This document shows positions 12,702 through 26,000 of a stretch of DNA of 64,000 nucleotides, piece after piece. The notes beneath the pieces are model-generated. The model saw only the letters and a list, made by a program, of their open reading frames with translations, searched no databases and had not been told where the DNA came from. The DNA is from Leptoclinus maculatus (Eukaryota > Chordata > Actinopteri > Perciformes > Stichaeidae): positions 14,373,736-14,437,735 of the forward strand of contig JAVDOI010000016.1 of NCBI GenBank assembly GCA_032191485.1. The letters are read 5' to 3'. Both the position numbers and the translations under genes were made by a program. The first letter of the stretch is position 1, and every line of letters begins with the position of its first letter.

Positions 12702-15700
12702 CAGAGAGGAGAGAGAGAGAGAATCTAGGTTTTGGATTGTAAGAGGGAGATAAAATAAAAAGTATAAAATACTGAAATTGTGTTTCTTATTATTTTGTTC
12801 AGCTAAATTTGAGCTCTCCCTTGACCTTAAAGTGGGAAGACTTTGTCACAACCGGTTCTTGAGTCTAAAGCTGCGCCATGAACCTTGAAAACAAAATGTT
12901 TGTTTTGAGGAAACCCTGAAACCATTGATTGTATCTTCACCTCTGTCTTCCATGAACTTGTAGAGCTGCTGCAGAAAGTTCTCCCGCTCCTCTGGGAACG
13001 GCTCCACTTCCTCCTGCAGACAGGAAACGAGACAGTTTGAGGGTCTTTTTTTACTTGGGAGGTTGTGAGGACAAGAGAATGTGCAGGGTTCCCCCTTTAC
13101 CTCCTCGTCTTCGCCACTGGCATCTTCTTCCTGCCCTTCCTCTTCCTCCTCATCCTCGTCCTCGCTGCTTGAACTTTCTTCTTTCACTTCCGTCTTCCAG
13201 GTGCTCGGCACGACAAACTGCTGCAGGAACTCCAAGGCTGCATCCAGTGCTGTCAAACACACAAAGTGATTATAACCACATCCAATGAGAGCTGCGTCGT
13301 GTTGCATCATGTCATGCTAAAGGAATAGGGATAAGAAATGAACAAATGTTTCAGTCAGATTGCTCTTCAAATCTTGCATGTATATACGCGTGTCTGCATA
13401 CATACATGCATCCTGCGTTTAAATAAAGTGATTCATCGGATTAAATGAGTTGGTCTTTATTAAATCACCTTTCTTTAGTGAATATAACTTCTCAGTGTGC
13501 GACTCCCTTAGTGTACGGCAAATGGAGAGATTTTTGACTGCAGTGAAAATGTTGTTTTTAAAAGGCTAAACGTTAACAAATATGGATTAAAATAATATTT
13601 TGATAGATAAAAATATGTTGTGAATTTTCGACATGATTACATCTGACTTTTTGGGGTTATTGGAAATGTTCGGATGACACGAGTCAGAAACAATCCCACG
13701 CAGCCACCACTGGATGTCATTATACAAAAAGTATAAATACTAACAATATTATCGTAGCCTGATCTTTATCTGCAACTGTGCAGAAACACCGTGTTTAAAC
13801 AGAATGAATAGACATGCAAAAAAATTCAAATGTTGCTTTAGAATCTGAATGTCAACGTTATGAATGAAGCTAATATTCGGTTCAGCCCTGGTACGGAGGC
13901 AATCAAACGGTGTATTATACTGCATGAAACCAGAGCATCTTCAGACAAAAAACACTAACTGACAATAGATTTTGGTTTACAAAAACTACTTTGCTAAAAA
14001 AAATATGTTTTTACCATCTTAAAACAATAGACCCGTATACAGAAATAGGACAGAATAAAAATAGAATTTGACATAAACATGACAAAAAGCAGCCATGGGA
14101 AAAAAAAAAAAAGCAGAACGAGAATCTGTCAGGCGCATTCACAGTGACGCAGAGCAGCAGAGGCATCCAGCCACAATGTCACAGGTGGCTATAAGTAGCA
14201 TCTAACCACCTTGGCAGATGCTTGTTTTACGCGTTTGTAATTCAGAAAATATCACAGTTGTGAGTCAACCACCTGTGAATACTAAGACTGGGAGCATTCG
14301 AAGCGGTTTCCTAACTGTAATTATGAGAGTGTGAGAGCTCTGCAGCAGAAAATCGGGGGCACTATATAAAAAGCCTGGTGAGGACTTCAAATAAAAATAG
14401 ACTCGACAGTGACAGGAGCTCTCAGCCGCCGCATTCCCCAGAACAAAAAAACAAAACCTCTCTCGCCTCAGTCTGTCTCGCTGCAACTCACTCTACGAGC
14501 GCTTTCTGCCAAATGTGTCGACATCCAGGCCAGCCCACAGATGCAGAGGTCTGGTTACGTGCTGTGCACCAGTTCCTTGAGAGTCACCTCTCAAAGCTTT
14601 ACTTTCAACTCACCTGGTTTGAGCCCTGCGTCGGCCTTTGGAGGACAGTCACCGTTCATCTCGCGGACGTCCTTCCGCAGCACTGTGTTACTACAAAACA
14701 CGGAAAAATCTGATTAATGTGTGTGACAACATCACGGTTCAGCCACACGGTGTGTGACTCTAAGTTAAGACAACCAAGTCAGTTGTAAGCCAACCAAAAT
14801 CTAAGCAAATGTTTGTTTTCCCCCCAGAGACCAATTTAGGACTATAAAAAACACAACCCTAAGGTCTTGTTAACTAAACCACTGGCAGGGGGACATTTTC
14901 ATCTCACAGCAACAACAAATGTCTCGAGATCTGAGCAGACGTGACTGCATTCACAGCCTACTTCCTTACAACGTCCCTGCAGCAGCTGGGCAAAGTGCTG
15001 GTGATTTGGCAGATATATGGATCAGTGGAGCTTGTAAGCTGAAAGCAGTCAGAGGCTCGGCGAGTGTGCCAGAGAGACGATTTGCTGTGGTATCTGTAGG
15101 CAGCTGATCCAATGACTAGATTTGTCATGGAGGGAATGAAAAAAAAAAAAAAAAAAAGCAAGTATACTGCAGCTAAAAGAGCTCATAAGAAACAGACACA
15201 TTGGTTTAATGATATTTCCTTTATCTTTTGTTTAAAACAAATGCATTGGGTAGGTCACTAGCATTGGTTCACCCACGTACGTCTGCGGCCATTCTAGCAG
15301 CTCTGTGAGGCTGTACCTAAACACAGCGGCGCTTTAAGCTAAATGCTAACATCAGCACACTAACACGCTCACAATGGCAACGCTAACGCGCTGATGTTTA
15401 GCAGGTTTACCATGTTCGCCACCTTAGTGTTAGCATGCTGACTTTTGCTAATTAGCTAATCACCAAAGTCAGTAAGATTCATCCTCTGGGGACTACGAAT
15501 GTCTGTACAAAATATTGTGACAAATTCATGTTGTTTAGGGATTTCAGTCCGGACCAAAGTGGTGGACCAACCGACTGACGGGCATTTCCATCCCTAGAGC
15601 TGAACCGCTAGCATGGCTAAAAAATAAAGGCCACACATGGAAGTGCAGCAGACACTCGTACTGAATAAACGTAACACTTTAGTTTATTGATTATTCAAAA

Positions 15701-18403
15701 TCTGGTGTTCTAAACTGAAACTGAACCAAAATCTTCTACCCCAATTTTGGTCATTTCATATCTCGATGGCGGTATGTATCACGATATAGCATGTTTTCTT
15801 GTGGTGCAATAAATAAATAGTCTACATGAAATAACCACATGGTAAAGCCTATTTATTGTTTAGCCCTGTGTGAATTAACTGCTTGACAAATGAAAAGCCC
15901 CGAGTATTTCCTCATTTAATTAGGAACTTTAGAACAGTGAAAAATGAATGAATATGAATAAATATTTACAACTATACGCTGACTATTTTTTTACAAATTA
16001 CTGTGTATTTGTGTGCATGCGTGTTATTATCAATTTAGATGATGTAATTATAAATCAAGATATATTAATATACTATCTGAAACTGCTCCACATCACTGCT
16101 TACTGGCTGATGTGAAGCAAGCAAACTATTGAATGAATTTCAGGTTCCACACATGTTACAGAATACAATATTTACAAGTTACACCTCTAGCTCAGTTCCT
16201 TCTTAAAATATTTGTAGAACAATTGTGTCAGCCATTAAGATCATTTAAAAAAATATTACGGTATATCAAAGAAGAGTCATATACTTTAGAATATAGCTCA
16301 TTTTATAGGATATACACTAGTTTTGTCGAACCAAAGTTTTAGTTAAAAACTACTCAGTGATCAAACTCTTGTTTTTTTGCAAAGCCAGTCGGACGAGAAA
16401 AAAACAAAAACAAAACAGAAATGGCTTCGGTTTCCACTGTTACTTCGGTTTCCACTGTTACTATGGTAACCAGATCTGACTAAATAAGAATAGCCACTTC
16501 CTGAAAACTCCTGCCCCCCCCCCCCCCTTTTGGAAGTGACCTTGCTTTCCCTACAAATGTTTTGGAGAGCCAGTTTTTTTGAAAGGCATGTTGAATGGTC
16601 ATCACGACCAACAACAACACCAACGCCTGTGGAGGGTGTGAACACGCCGGGAAAAGGTCACATGGCTTATGGATGTGACCCCTCTTCACAAAACAACACA
16701 TCACACATCACACAGGGAGCAGCAAGTTAGAATAAACTCGCTATATTAATAGATGAAAAGAGGCTGCCATGAATGATAAAATGTAGAAAAACAAACAATG
16801 ACGAGTGGAAAAGGAAACGGTGCAGCAGTGAAACGGCCGCAGCGTTACTGAAAAGAGGGTACAGTCGAAATCTGGTGTTGATGCATGTGACACTTTTCAA
16901 ATTTCATCACACTGCAAGATCCCAGCAATGTGGTCAACTCTGTGAAAAAAAAACTACTTAGACTGATTAACAGTGTTGATATGCACTTCTCATCTTTGCT
17001 ATTCCATCCACGTAAAAAGCAGAAAGGATTGGAGCGGAACAAACCTGAAAAACTCGTTAAGGATGATATAGATTTTCCGACTTCTTACATTACTATTTGT
17101 TGCGAGTACCCGTGGACACACTGTGCCGATTCAGTTTTCGATGTAATTTGCAACAAAAAGCCATCACAGGGAGCCGCGTTCAGGGAGGAAATACTTCACG
17201 AGTATATGACTTCCAGGTCTCCTCTGATTTATCATCTCTTATCTTATCGCTCTCATCAGCTCCACCTGACTATTAGACAAAAATATAAACGATAAGAGGG
17301 ACTCTTCACACCGCGTCTGCTGCAAATGTGTCTTCAGCTGCAGATTAAGGTTACGCAGGGAATCCATTAAGGAACGCAGACTCAAGGCTGCTCTGTCATC
17401 AATGCAACTCAAACAGACTTTGGAACGGCGAGCAAAGACCAGATTAATTCATGTCGAGTGTCGGCTGTGTTTCCACCCACACACCCACACACACACACCC
17501 ACACACACCCACACAACCACAAAAACACACACACATACACGCTGCCGTGTTCAAACCACCAGCAGAGTGCCGACTCCTGACAGGACTTCTTCCTCTCTTT
17601 GCCGCAGACAAAACAATCCGTGTGGTTCCACACCGAGGGGAAGGCTGCAGGGAAGCTACTCTAGCTCAGCTGACCGGTAACTTACAGCCTCAGGACAAAT
17701 GAAATAACAAAGCCAGGGAAGCACCGGCAGGAAAGGCCCACGGCATCTCAACTCTTGTTGGGCCACACAATAAATGGGTCATTTAAAAACGTGCAGAATT
17801 AACTGGTCAAGAGGAATGTCCTCTGGCACAGCTCCCTCAAATAATGGGAGACATTGCAATAACAAAAGTAACAAATATTATGATTATATTGTGCAGCCAC
17901 ATCTTGCAATTTAGTGCTCGTTTTTTCCAAAGGTTCACTGCACATATATCCAATTAAAACACTTTCATCTCCTGATGAGGATGTCTTACAGTGGTAGATG
18001 ATTAGTTGATTAACTGACTTACAGAAAATAAATCCGGAGCGACTTCGATCATTTATCAAGTGAAAATGCCAATCACTTACTTGTTTACTTCCCCAATGAA
18101 TACTTGGTTTAACGTCATTAATCAGTAAGCAATGCTAAGGCCCTTAAGAAACGTTGTGCAATGCCAATGACTTTTCGTTGACATAATAATTACTTCTAAA
18201 CATAATTGATGTATGAAATGTCTGATGACTGATAAACATTGCTGCAGGTCTAATTAACACGAGGTGTGACTCACAATTTCCCATCCTTGAAAGAGCGGAC
18301 GAAGATGTTGTCCTTCTTCACAGTCACGTCATCGTGGCAGTCCGGGGAGATGACCTTGTTGCACAGAAACAAGAGACAGTCAAGAGGTCAGAAGAGGGGG
18401 TAT

Positions 18404-18450
<47 letters not shown>

Positions 18451-21400
18451 CAGTAAAGCGGAGGAAGGGAGGGGGGGGAGGGTGTCAGAGTTTGAGTTAA
18501 TGATTTCAGGAAAAGGCCACGCTGATGGATGACAGAAAATGCTGTCTACGAAACAAAGACAAACAAGCGCGTGGGATGAGCAGCGATGTGTACGGGGGTG
18601 CGCTGCTGCTGTTTACTGGAGTGGAGGAGCACAACAGTGGGAGTTGTTCCAGTGCCGGGGTCTAACCCACAGGAGGCAGCACTGTCGATATGGAGATTTG
18701 ATTTCCATCAGGACACTGCCTGCTCGCTCCTGCTCTCTCTGCATGTACAGCACACACAGACAGGCCTGCAGGGTGGAGGCTTTTTACTTAAACACTGTGC
18801 CGTTTGCTGTGTCATTTCTCTGTGACTGCAGACGTGCAAATGAAAGCACGTGTTACTTTTGACTTGTATTTCACCGTGCCTCTCAGGAGCACATTGTTTG
18901 TTACAGCCGTGCGTCATCTGTTGCATGAAACATCTAGCAGCGTACTGCTCCACCCCCTCTGCCATATGCTGCCGGTGTAAACAGTGATATGTGACCGTGT
19001 AATGCACTTCTCCTGGCCGTCACAGGGAGGCAGCATTGAGCTCAGTCGACAGCAAGCCAAGAACAACAAACCCTGGAGGCGGGGCCCCGCTGACTACACA
19101 GTTAAAGGGACAGATTTCCCCACCCTCTCCCATTCTCCCAGTTCCACTTGCAACACTTACAAAAACAAACAAGGCCTGTCACCATTTCACTGTACGCTGC
19201 CTGAGAGTTATGGGTGGGCGGAAACAAATGGATCGGAAAGGACTGAAAAACATCAAACGAGTGTTTTGTGCTGCATTGTTGCACACAACAGACATAACTT
19301 TCTTTCCTCCAAAATAGGAGCTGAACTGTTTTCCTTTCTGAAATTCTTTAAACTACAGAAGGCAGGCAGCTACTGCAAAACGTCTCATTTAAAGGAATCA
19401 GCTATTTAACCACAGCATCGTGCATATTTCCAATATTTGTTGATTGGTGTTACGCAATAACATAATCCCGTTGAGGTTACATAAGCGGGCATTTCGATGA
19501 AATGGCACAATGCTGCGAGTGTACTGGAAGACCAGCAGCAGTGGTTCCTGTTCCTGTGTCTTCACAGCGATGGAGCAGAGAGCAGTGAATGAAGGCAGAC
19601 TATGAGCTCACCAAAGCAGGATACCACGTGGTCTTCTTTTTGTCCCCGGTGGCGACCCCCTCCACACAGACCACTTTGCCGAACAGATCCTCATTCTGCC
19701 GCTGGTCGCTCTCCTCTTCTTCGCTGGAGGATGAAGACAATTCTTCTTCTTGGCTGTGGGAGATAAGGGCAGTTTACTCAACAGACAATTTAAGGTAGGT
19801 GAGCACGTGGCTTCTCATTTAAAAACATTCATCACGTCTGGTTGACATTTGATTGAGAACATGTTGTGCTGTCAATTTGTTGCACTGCTGTTTAAAAAAC
19901 TAGAAATAGGTTCTGGTTGCTGATAAAGAGCCAGAAAGATGCTGGCATTTCATATTTAATGAGGTTAGGAAAATAACATTGTGCGCGCTGGTCTCTCTCT
20001 CTCGATACAGGCAGAGGATTCCTGCTGACCAATCATCTTTCCATTTAACATCAAAAAGCCTCCAACTAACAATCCGCAGCACAACAAAGCCTTTCTAGTC
20101 GGAGCAAAAACATAAAGCCAGCTTTACTGACGAGCTCCCTCATTAGGATCAGTGTATTGACGAGCCGGCTCATTCTGACCGCGGCCAGCAGATAGACGGC
20201 CGTGCCTCTGAGTGAACATGCAAAGCAGCAGCAGGCGAACGGATCCTCCGTCCTCTTTTTATACTCTATGTTCATGTGCACGCACAGAGTTTGGCACCAT
20301 TCAAGAGCAGTAAATCAGCCGGTCTGTTACTACTACTACCACGACAACAACAACTAAGCTGTGAATCAAAGTCACAAACAAAGCACTTTAGCCACTCAAT
20401 GAGGAACACTTCCTACAAATCATGTCGGTTAAAGTGTGCCTCACATATAGTGTAAAAATAGCGCTTCGTGGTTCTGAGAGCAGTAACTTCTCGCTGCTTC
20501 CCTGGAAACTAACTTAATTGTGAGATTTAAAAGGTACCAGTCAGTTGATTATTCTACCTCTGAACGAAGCCAGGCTAGCTTTTCTTTCCAGTTTTTAAGC
20601 TAAACTAAGCTAATCAGCTGCTGGCTGTAGCTTCATATTTAGCATACGGGGACGAGAGAGGTATCAATCATCTCATCTAACCCCGAGCAAGAACGCAAAT
20701 AGCCGCTATGTTCCAAAAATGTTGAACCATCTCATTTACAGAAGAAGAAATGATCTCGTACAACAAGAAATGTAGCGGTCTTCTTTTTTCCAGTGATGTC
20801 AATCTCCACTGCCTCGTCAATTCTCGTTGTTCAAGAATTAAGACACCATTAGCGCGCAGGAAGATAACAGGTCTATGGTGTCAATGTGCAGCTGGGACAA
20901 TATTACATCAATGTTTAGAGAAATATTGACTTTTCTCAGAGTGCCATTAGCAAAGGGGTGTAAGAGAATGAGATTACGTAGCAGAGTGTCTTCTTTAGAA
21001 CAGAGAGGAGCCACAATTATATCCAGCGCCCAAATAAAAGCCCTCAGCAGTTCCTATTCCCTGATGAGAACTCTGCGGTCTCCCAGGAGCAGAAACATCA
21101 GAGCACAAAACACCCACTGGAACATTTGAGTCAAAGAAAAAGAAGATAACATTCAGCTAACGCTGCCTCTACATCCCGGTGAGATAAAGGAGCTGGAGGA
21201 GGAGAGTATAGGCTCTCTAGTTCCAGGTCTCGGGCTCTGTTTATGAGGGGATGGAGATTCATTTCAACTGCTGTCAGCATACTTAGAATGGGGGACGCCT
21301 GTTACAGACGACTGTGGATTGGTACGGGAAATCCCTCGCCTCCAGCACCACCGACCTCCTGATATATTAAGTTTGACGTGAGCCCTGCGGGATGTGCAGA

Positions 21401-22873
21401 GACGGAGGGCGATACTCACATCGGGTTCGATCGTCTGCCGCGGTTGCCCTTCTTGCCGATGACAGGCGTGCCGAAGTGCTCAGGGTTGGTGAGAGGGAGT
21501 CTGTCGAGTGTCTGCAGGGGAGATAAACAACAGCAGAGAGTCTCAGCGCTGCTTTGTCAGACACTAAATTGTAAGACAAAAAGATTTATCTTTTATACCT
21601 GGAAGAAATTCTCTTTGTGGGATTTAATCAGTTGCAAACGGAGGGATTTACCCAGCGCTTTATGTTTTTGGCAAACTTGCCGTGATGTGCCTGGAAATGC
21701 ATCACAACTAAAACTCTGAATGCCGTCGTGGGGCCGTTCGTCAGCGGCGTTTTAATTTGAGCACCATGAGTAAAGATGTGAGATGGTTGGTGATGAAATG
21801 AAATGAAAGGTAAAGTGAGCGTTGCTTTCTCTAGAAAGCTGAGAGACTGAGGCCGGTATGAAACTGCACAATACTCGCCTCGCTCTCTGCAAAGTGACGC
21901 GCTCCTTTCAGGCAGAGAGAGGAACGCCTCAGGGTCTTCTCGTCGCCGTCGTCAAACACTGCAGAGATGAGAGACTGTTAGGCTGCTGTAGGTGGGACGG
22001 GAGTCCACAAAAACACGCACTTAAGCACAAGTAAACTCCGGTCTCGGTTATAAAATGTCTGCTTGATTTATGATATGTGTGAAATTATGCTTGTGTTTTT
22101 TTTAAGGCTTAGATAGATCCTCCAGCAGGCAGCTCACTGCTTTATTACAGCTTCAAGGACTCTCTGTCAGACACAGAGCGTACACATGGTAGAATAAAAG
22201 AGACGTAAGGGAAGTGTCTGAGGATTTACTGATTTAATTTATTTATATATTAACGGATATCAAATCCCCCGCGACATAATATATATATCATATTAAAGAA
22301 CTCAATCAACCAGAAGTCACAATGCTCCCAAAGATCACCCACATGTTTAAATCATGAAATCCCATCAGGCATTGCTCGCTCAAATATACTTGGCGACAAC
22401 AATGAAAGGAGAACACTTGAGGTAACTTCAACAGTGACTCATGTTTGTGTTGATGAATGAAAATGTGCCACGCTGAGTGTTTGGTGACGACAAGTCTGAG
22501 CAGCAGTCTGTGTACTGTGGATGATTTGGAAGAATAATTCAAAAAAGTCCAGCGTCTAAAATACAACAAATATGCTGCTTTCCTATGTTTCATGTATTTG
22601 TAAATACATTACATTTGGACTGTTGGTTGGTCAAAACAAGCTATTTAAGGAAGTCAACTTGGACTTTGGAAAATAGCAATTACCTTTTTATTTTTCACAC
22701 ATTATGGACTCAACAATCAATCAATTATTATATTAAATTATTATTATAAAGAAAAATTAATCAATAATAAAAGTTATCTTGTGTTACATTCCTACATGCA
22801 GCATTTACCAGCACTGCTTACTTGTTACATTATATATACACACATATATACAAACACATATATATACACATAT

Positions 22874-22904
<31 letters not shown>

Positions 22905-22913
22905 CACAAACAC

Positions 22914-22972
<59 letters not shown>

Positions 22973-22986
22973 TATATATATATACA

Positions 22987-23018
<32 letters not shown>

Positions 23019-26000
23019 CATATACATATACACACACACACACACAACTTTCCAGTATTCCTGCTGTACTGTGAGACAGTGTTTGTTAGGAATTGATTGA
23101 AGATGGTTCTTTCTACTAAGTTCAGTATAATACAAAAGAAAACCTGAAAACCTTTTGGAGTTCCTATTACACATGCATGTTTTGTAAGATAGCTGCAGGG
23201 AGAGTACAAAGGGGGAGAGACACCGTTAGCTCCCGACTTACCAACAGTATATATACTAGCATCGGTCAGCTTATTGATCGTGGCCTCCTGGTAAACTCCA
23301 TCCTGATTCTTCACCTCTACAACAGCACCCACCTGTGGGACGGATACACTGCTGTTATGTGGCATCCTAATGTGCTACTAATGATGAACAGAATGGGCTT
23401 TTAAGTAATGAGACAAGAACATCGCTGACACAAGAATCATGATTGACTGAAATAAATGTGCAAAGCAATGCCTTTCTACACTCATTATGGTCTTATAGTC
23501 TGAGCTAAAAAAAGACTAAACTACAGCAATGGTAATTAAGGACAACATGTGTGTGATGACAACGTTCCAGCTCCTCCATATTTCCTGCCTTACCTTTAGA
23601 GGTCCTTTGATGTTTTCATCATGAACCTCAGCTGTTGACAGATCTGGTTTAAAGGTCACCTGCGGGGGGGGAGGAGAATCAGTAACGAGGATAGACAAAC
23701 AATTCCCAGAGGGCCTGACCGGGCGCCACCATCCTCCAGTTCACAGAGGCAGCATGTCTCTGCACTGATTACAATGATGGACTCTTTCACACAGGTGTGC
23801 TGCTTCATATCGGTGTGGTTTGAGATAACATGCTAGTAAAGACTTCCTGGTGTCATTAGGCAAGCAGCAGTGTATGAATATTTAATGACACGGCTCGTTT
23901 CTGGCATCGCTGAGTGACTGACCCCCCCCCCCCCCCCCTCCCCACCCCCCACACCCCCCACAAACTGGCAACTGCGCCGCATCTGTTGGAGCCAACTGCA
24001 GTGGATTCCTGTTGGGATTGTTAGGCCAACACTAACCGACACCACCCCCTCCCCCGCTGCAACTGCAGCCTCCCCTAAGTGAGCCGCAGTAGATCATAAT
24101 CTGATCATGCTGTGGTAATCTTGCATCTGCATGGCGACCTGGCAACGCCGAGTGACAGAAAAGAGCACAAGGCAGGCAGACGCGCACACACTTTGTAATC
24201 GTCACATATTTTCCAGGGAGCGTGTGTGTGAAAAGAAAATGCCCCTCCCTGCTTGATATATCAACAGGCTCGTGTGCTTCCTTCTCGGTTTCCTGAGGGA
24301 AATTTCAGTCATTTTGCGAGTAAAATAGTAACGTAATTTTAATGGAAAACTGGCTTCGCTTTTATCGGCTGATTTAGTTTAGAATCAGCCGCCAATACGG
24401 TGGGCAGAGAGAGATGTTAAGCACCCCATCTCAGAAAAACGAGCCTGCCGGTAACAAATTCAGTCGGTTTTCAAACGGAACAACAGCGGAGACGAGCAAT
24501 CAAAGTCTCGCTATGAAGGCGGCATCAAGACAATGAATGAAAGAAATACATAGTGTAAGATGCTGTTAAATTGTCATCTCATAAAATTAGATGGCAGAGA
24601 ACGGAATAAAATGCTTCCGGAGGCTGAATTTCACCAGTTCTGGAGATGATAACAACCCCGCCCATCTGAATAAAGGACTTCCTTTTCTTCTCAGAGACGA
24701 GCCGTCCTGACAACCTCCTAACTGTGAGCCTGGTTACCGCACGGTTCAACAGAAAGTCTGGAGCCGCACACACAAAGTGTGCAGCCACTTAGACTCAACA
24801 TCAAATATTGGAATAAGATATGAAGCCATATTTCTGATAAAAATAGAGCCTCGAGCTAATTTATGAGGTGATGTGAATAGGTTTGTCAGGAGCTCACAGT
24901 CCATCACGTTAAAAGATCCTTTCTTCCAATAAGCCTTCAAATGTTACTGAGCTGCAGGCAGTTTCAAAGCACTAAATTCAAAAGGGGGAAGTGAAAATGC
25001 AAACAGTGAAAGGACATGATCCCCAGCTAACAACACACCTCAATAATCATTTGGCCGAGGGACACCAGTTGAAAACATTTCGAACTTTAGCGTATTCGCC
25101 TTCACCTTGTGTCCTTTTGAATGTGCATCTCCTCACCTCTGCACTCTGGATTTCCACTGACTTTGTTTGCAATTAATACTGCCGCCAGTTAGGGCGTTGT
25201 GCCACAATGTATAATGCAACTGAAGGGAATTAATCCCCTCATTTACTTTCAAGAAAACAGAGTGTGGATATCACTTTTTTTAAGTGGTCCGGGGGTGAAC
25301 AACAAACAGTACTCTAAAACTTGATTGAAATGGATGCGATTCCTTTATTTACATTCTGCAGTGAAGTCTATAGTAACAACTGTACTATGACCGTTGAATA
25401 TATCACGCATTGCTCTGTTTCCGACACAGTACTGGTTACTGTACCACAGTCTTGACTGATTAAACGTGTGCCGAACATGTCCCAGTGAGTGACGCCGACA
25501 TGGTGCTAAATTCTAGTACGGATCGTCGTCATAAATAAGAATGCCATACGGATCTTTTACTGGGCTTTAAAAATCACTGAAAACACACCAGCGCCACATG
25601 CTGCCACCATCGACTCTGTTAAACAAGCAGACCGGGATTAATGAACCAAAGAGCTAAAGAGGAATCCATTACAGCGGGATATTCAGATTCACAACAACCG
25701 CTGAATAATTGCCATGTTCTCCGTTTGTGTAACAGAGCCTCACATTCATATTACAGCCACCCAAAAACAAACCCACACTCGGGCCAATTAGCATGGTAAT
25801 TAATATATTTATGAGATGAGATTACCCTATTCATTCATTTTAGTCCACAATATCTAAACTAAGACAATCACATGGTCGACTTTGGCATGTTGTTTTGTCT
25901 CCGTCTGTTAGACAAAAAGTCCTCTGATGGTTTCAGCTGGTGCGCCAGGATGGCAGCACATCGCTGCTCTTTTGTCTCTACAGGGAGAACTACGGTGCAT

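Larger units (their letters stand above)
14691..18274 (-). other. arid4b intron
   Basis: 3.6 kb intron with an interspersed element (15286-15630), an 18-bp tandem duplication (16425-16460), poly(C) (16514-16527) and (CA)n (17474-17535). A 121-codon open frame at 16930-17295 shows no recognisable similarity. Confidence 0.7.

Noticed and set aside
12428..12742. Glu/Arg-rich frame (RERERERE)
   Set aside because: Translation of the GA tract.
16930..17295. 121-codon plus frame in an arid4b intron
   Set aside because: No recognisable domain, no coding bias, no splice sites or repeats that would explain a gene; length is compatible with chance in AT-rich sequence.
17880..18250. Possible third copy of the GATTAATC-core element
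   Set aside because: Only short phrases (GATTAGTTGATTAAC, GCTGCAGGTC) match; too weak to call.
22779..23365. Long frames of YIHTYIHT / CVCVYM type in both directions
   Set aside because: Translation of a TA/CATA/CA compound microsatellite. Only 23242-23332 inside this span is a true exon.
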